DNA from: Fomitopsis serialis
Lineage: Eukaryota; Basidiomycota; Agaricomycetes; Polyporales; Fomitopsidaceae
Assembly (NCBI RefSeq): GCF_022376445.1
Contig: NW_025955573.1
Coordinates: forward strand, 1-20,343
Reading direction: 5' to 3'
Length of the DNA: 20,343 nucleotides
This document shows, piece by piece, positions 16,955-20,343 of the stretch. Numbering within the stretch: the stretch's first letter is position 1; each line of letters starts with the position of its first letter. Position numbers and translations under genes: made by a program. The notes beneath the pieces were generated by a model. That model had not been told where the DNA came from. It did no database searches and worked only from the letters and a program-made list of their open reading frames with translations.

Positions 16955-18912
16955 ATGACGTCTACTAGTCGGACGCCATACGTCGCTTCGACACCAGACA
17001 GGACAACATTCGGCTCTGACATCCCTCTTGCTCGCTTCGACACCATTGAACTTGATGCAGCATTGGAAATACCCTCTATATCACAGGAGGAGTCGGCGCA
17101 AGACCGCCTCCGTGCCAAGTGGAGGAAGTTCGCTTCCAAATGCAAGACGACGTACAAGAGCAACGTAGGATTGCTGCTCATTGCAGCCTCTACGGCGTTT
17201 GGTTCAATGATGAGCACGCTTGTGAAGAAGCTGAACAGCGTCGATCCACCAGTTCCAATGCTCGAGGTGAGCCTCAACGGATGACCAGGGAGGGAGAGGA
17301 GACTGAATATGTCTAGCTCATATTCATCCGCATGGTAAGTAGTGATCGACTTATGCGCCGTTCGATCCATCTTACACTGCTTTTGTAGTCAATGACATGG
17401 CTATGTTGCATAACATACATGTAAGGTGTCTCCCGAGGCATCTCGACATATTCTCATGAAAATCAGGTGGGTCACGAAAGTTCCCGACCCGCTCTTGGGA
17501 CCCAAGGGAATCCGTCTGCTCTTAGTGGCCAGAGGAGTCTGTGGGCAAGTCCGATTTGGGTGCTCTTGATTGCTATGCACTTCGAGACTGACGACCTCAT
17601 CATCGCGAAGGTTCACCGGACTTTCCGGATCATACTTCTCTCTCCAATATCTAACTGTCTCCGACGCGACGGTCTTGCAATTCCTTGCTCCAATGTGTAC
17701 CGGCGTTGTTGGTGCCTTGGTGTTGAAGGAACACTTCACTCGCAGCCAAGCGCTTGCTAGCCGTGAGTTGGATTTCTCGAGCAAAGTGAACATACGGACT
17801 GACTAGAACCAGTATGTAGTTTGGTTGGGGTAGTCCTCATCGCGCGGCCAACTTTTTTGTTTGGACGTGCGAGCAATGCTGCCACCGCGCTGGACCCTCC
17901 TGTAGTGCTCGATGGCAGGTCAGACTACATCGAGGTCACTCCAGCTCAACGATTGCATGCGGTTGGGTAAGGGTGGAATGGCTAGATCCTATGCTTGCGT
18001 TCTAACCGCATCGTAGCTTCGCTATGTTCGGTGTCGTGGGTGCCACCGGCGCATGTAAGTCCGCCACCTACATCCACAGGATGCTCAGTCTGACGGTCAT
18101 GACTGTAGATACGACGATACGCGCAATTGGCAAACAGGCTCATGCGCTTCATAGCGTAACCGCATTTTCGATGCAATGCATCGTCGTATCGTCAGTTTCG
18201 TACGTCAATAATGCCTACATGTGTTGCGGTACCCCGTCTCTGAAACCAATCCTCTTTGCCAGGATGCTCGCCTCCCGTACTTCGCCCGTGCTGCCAAATA
18301 AATTAGAGTGGATCGGCATGCTGCTTGCTATCGGGTGTTGCGGGTTCTCCGCTCAGGCACGTATTTGGATACAGTATCATCGCATATCTTCTCACGCACT
18401 TTGTCAGATGCTGATGACGACAGGACTTCAAAGAGAGACAGCGGGTCGAGGCACGATGGCGATCTATGTTCAGGTGCGTTACCGTGTGCACCGACTCACT
18501 TCCGCAGCTAAGTCAGCACTCATCCGCAATAGATTATTTTCGCGACAATTAACGACATCGTCTTCTTCCACTCCACGCCGAACTTCCTATCCATCATCGG
18601 AACAGCCATCATCATCTCGTCTGCTGTCTACGTTGCCGTAAGCCGTGCATTCATAAACAAGACGTCATTGAAACTTACCGCTGCTGTTCTCAGGTATCGA
18701 AGAAGGATCCAGGTCTACACAAGAGACAACAGAGTCTCATAGCGTCCCCCGCAGATTACTCGCTGGAGGAAGGCCTTCTCGAGAATCAGGAGGATGGTGC
18801 GGAGCCTTCCGAGTCCAAAGTCAAAGTATCTGCTTCCGTTATTACGGTCAAGTCGCCAGAGCTGCCCAACGAAGGCGTCGGTAATGGGCAGGCCAAGACG
18901 TTACCATCATAG
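16955..18912 (+). CDS. EamA/DMT-superfamily membrane transporter, 12 exons
   Basis: Exons: 16955-17266, 17317-17334, 17389-17420, 17467-17544, 17611-17762, 17813-17966, 18017-18054, 18109-18199, 18263-18356, 18408-18473, 18533-18637, 18694-18912, giving 452 residues in one frame. The first ATG (MTSTSRTPYV) starts a cytosolic tail of about 75 residues. About ten hydrophobic helices follow in two EamA repeats. Family landmarks include SNVGLLLIAASTAFGSMM, a PVPMLELIFIRM segment, KVPDPLLGPKGIRLLLVARG, SLQYLTVSDATVLQFLAPMC, VVLIARPTFLFGR, TTIRAIGKQAHALHSV and GLQRETAGRGTMAIYVQ. The C-terminal tail is hydrophilic and Lys/Ser/Glu-rich. It resembles the eukaryotic SLC35G/YMR253C-like group; the substrate is unknown and the location is probably a plasma or endomembrane. 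Introns 17545-17610 and 18357-18407 appear to be GC-AG. Every exon was placed to keep family-like sequence continuous. Confidence 0.9.
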
Positions 18913-20184
18913 ACATAGACACAACACTTAGATGCCCATATTTCTTGTTGCCTCAGCGACGATTGGGCTATTAGTTGGCAGATGGTTCCAGCCTTAGATG
19001 GCGGTTTGCATTCAAAAACCTCGCACAATTGCCATTTCAGAGTCGTCCGAAGTGCTCGAGATTCCCAATACCCATGTGAGTGAGTGTGTTGGCTGGGGAC
19101 GACACCACACCTGGAGGTTCCTTCCACGCTTTTAGTTTCCGCATCGCTCTCGTCGCTCATATCCATATTGGCATAGCGGTCACTCCGTGATCTACGAACA
19201 TTGGGTTGTAGTGAACATCTTCTACCGATTGTTGCGCAAAGACGGATGGGATGGTTTGAAAGACTCCTCGCACCGCGTGTAGACCCATCCTCGCAGTCGC
19301 TATCCCCTGGACTGCGCACTTTCTTTCCAGTCGATCGCATGCGCCAGAGGCTGCCTAGAACGACTTCGTGCGCTTTCTGAATACAATTGTAACGAGCAAT
19401 ATAGCCTCAAGTACTATTGATCGTAGCATAGACGTGGCGTGGACGACGGCGTGCATCTGTGAGGATATGTATACATAGAAGTCGATCACACGGCGCCGGC
19501 GGTATGATCATGTCAATGAATACTACTCGATTAATACTATGCATGGCCGAGGTAGAGAAGCATGAAACTCGCTTCACCACCATATCACACCGTGCCACTG
19601 AACACGACTCAGACAATAAATGGATCCGGAGTGAGTATTATGTCATAACACAAGCAGCCGGCATGCAGTGCAATTGCAAGACGCCTCGTGCTCATTCGTC
19701 CACCATAAGTATTCGTTCGTGCCATGGAGCTTCACTGGCGTTCTGTCATAGCACTGATTTTAGGGACTTCATTCGTCGAAGATGCGGATTTGTTGCGGAT
19801 GAGATAGCAAGCTGAGTAGATAGGCAAAGCACCCAGACTGAGATTAGTGCGATTCGGTGCAGTCCATAGACGGCGGACAATTGTGGCGGAGGGACGTGCG
19901 CACACGTTGCCATTTGGGCTCCGCTTCAATCCGAGTCGCCCTAGAACATCCGTCGCGTTCCCTTTTTGACCCCATCCCTCGCGGTTCATCACCCTCTTAC
20001 GACCCCTCCATCGTCCAGCTCATTTCTAGTCCTCAGTGTACGTGTCTTTCATCACGTTGGACGTTGTGCTACGCCGCGGTCAGATCTGACGGGGGTGCGC
20101 ATCGAGAAACGCGTCGCGTCGTTCGCGTTCATTCCTTGTTGATTGCTGCATTGGTGCGACACATGCTGACGTGCGTCCTTTAGC
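18913..20184. promoter_or_regulatory. Intergenic region with the beta-tubulin promoter and leader
   Basis: No gene is apparent. Frames on both strands are short and overlap the transporter's last exon or lack ATG starts. The right part is pyrimidine-rich (CCCTTTTTGACCCCATCCCT near 19960), as expected for a strongly expressed fungal gene. CCTTTAG directly precedes the beta-tubulin ATG, with CTGAC about 15 nt upstream, so a 5' untranslated intron ending at 20183 is likely. GTACGT at 20038 is a possible donor. That intron is inference. Confidence 0.45.
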
Positions 20185-20343
20185 ATGCGTGAAATCGTTC
20201 ACCTCCAAACCGGCCAGGTATGTTTGAGTCTCTGCTTCAGCCCAGTACAGGTCCTGACGTGGTACGATCATCCAGTGCGGCAACCAAATCGGTAACGGAC
20301 TTGATTTGTAATCTCTGTCGTGTCGTCTCACAGCGCGACTCCA
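20185..20343 (+). CDS. Beta-tubulin, first two exons only; gene continues past the window
   Basis: Exon 1, 20185-20217, encodes MREIVHLQTGQ, the invariant N-terminus of beta-tubulin; the MREI box is the autoregulation signal known in animals. An intron of 58 nt (20218-20275, donor GTATGT, acceptor ATCCAG) leads to a 16-nt exon, 20276-20291. That exon encodes CGNQI plus the first base of the next Gly, forming the nucleotide-binding loop QCGNQIG. A second intron starts at 20292 with GTAACG. A CTCACAG occurs at 20328-20334, but the bases after it do not read as the expected AKFW-like continuation, so the true acceptor probably lies outside. Established knowledge: beta-tubulin pairs with alpha-tubulin to build microtubules, binds GTP, and is the target of benzimidazole fungicides. 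Alpha- and gamma-tubulin start differently. This is the partial 5' end only. Confidence 0.93.

Noticed and set aside
18786..19340. Minus-strand frame downstream of the transporter
   Set aside because: It overlaps the transporter's last coding exon antisense and has no known motif.

Overview
The window is nuclear DNA of a filamentous basidiomycete, most likely an Agaricomycete. Protein-coding genes are split by many 44-66 nt introns with GTRNGT-type donors, short CTNAY branch sites and YAG acceptors. Intergenic distances are short in the right half, and the recognised proteins are fungal: an Sfp1-like regulator, TAF11, a fungal GLI-type C2H2 protein and beta-tubulin. No prokaryotic signals, CRISPR arrays, tRNA or rRNA genes were found. 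All gene models come from manual splicing by eye; no alignment or transcript data were available.

Layout. (1) 1-1357, minus strand: an Sfp1-like C2H2 transcription factor, cut by the left window edge inside its C-terminal zinc finger. (2) 1358-10473: about 9 kb without a gene I can identify. It holds one weak spliced ORF candidate (4301-4807), a GC-rich two-strand open region with a 171-bp tandem duplication (6861-8108), and several hairpins and low-complexity tracts. (3) 10474-11973, minus: TAF11, a histone-fold subunit of TFIID, four exons, with one unusually long intron. (4) 12214-13395, plus: a three-zinc-finger C2H2 protein that diverges from TAF11 across a 240-bp shared promoter. (5) 13863-16260, plus: a large, mostly disordered 781-residue protein of unknown function. 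(6) 16955-18912, plus: a 12-exon EamA/DMT-family membrane transporter with micro-exons and two apparent GC-AG introns. (7) 20185 to the right edge, plus: the first exons of beta-tubulin.

Together the right half is a housekeeping cluster: general transcription (TAF11), chromatin or transcription control (the C2H2 protein, probably Iec1-like), a transporter and the cytoskeleton. The genes are independently promoted and do not form a pathway. The left gene, Sfp1, is in yeast a nutrient- and TOR-responsive regulator of ribosome production. I see no convincing novel system. The points most worth checking are the splicing oddities, the intron flanked by a direct repeat, and the repeat-bearing two-strand ORF region.
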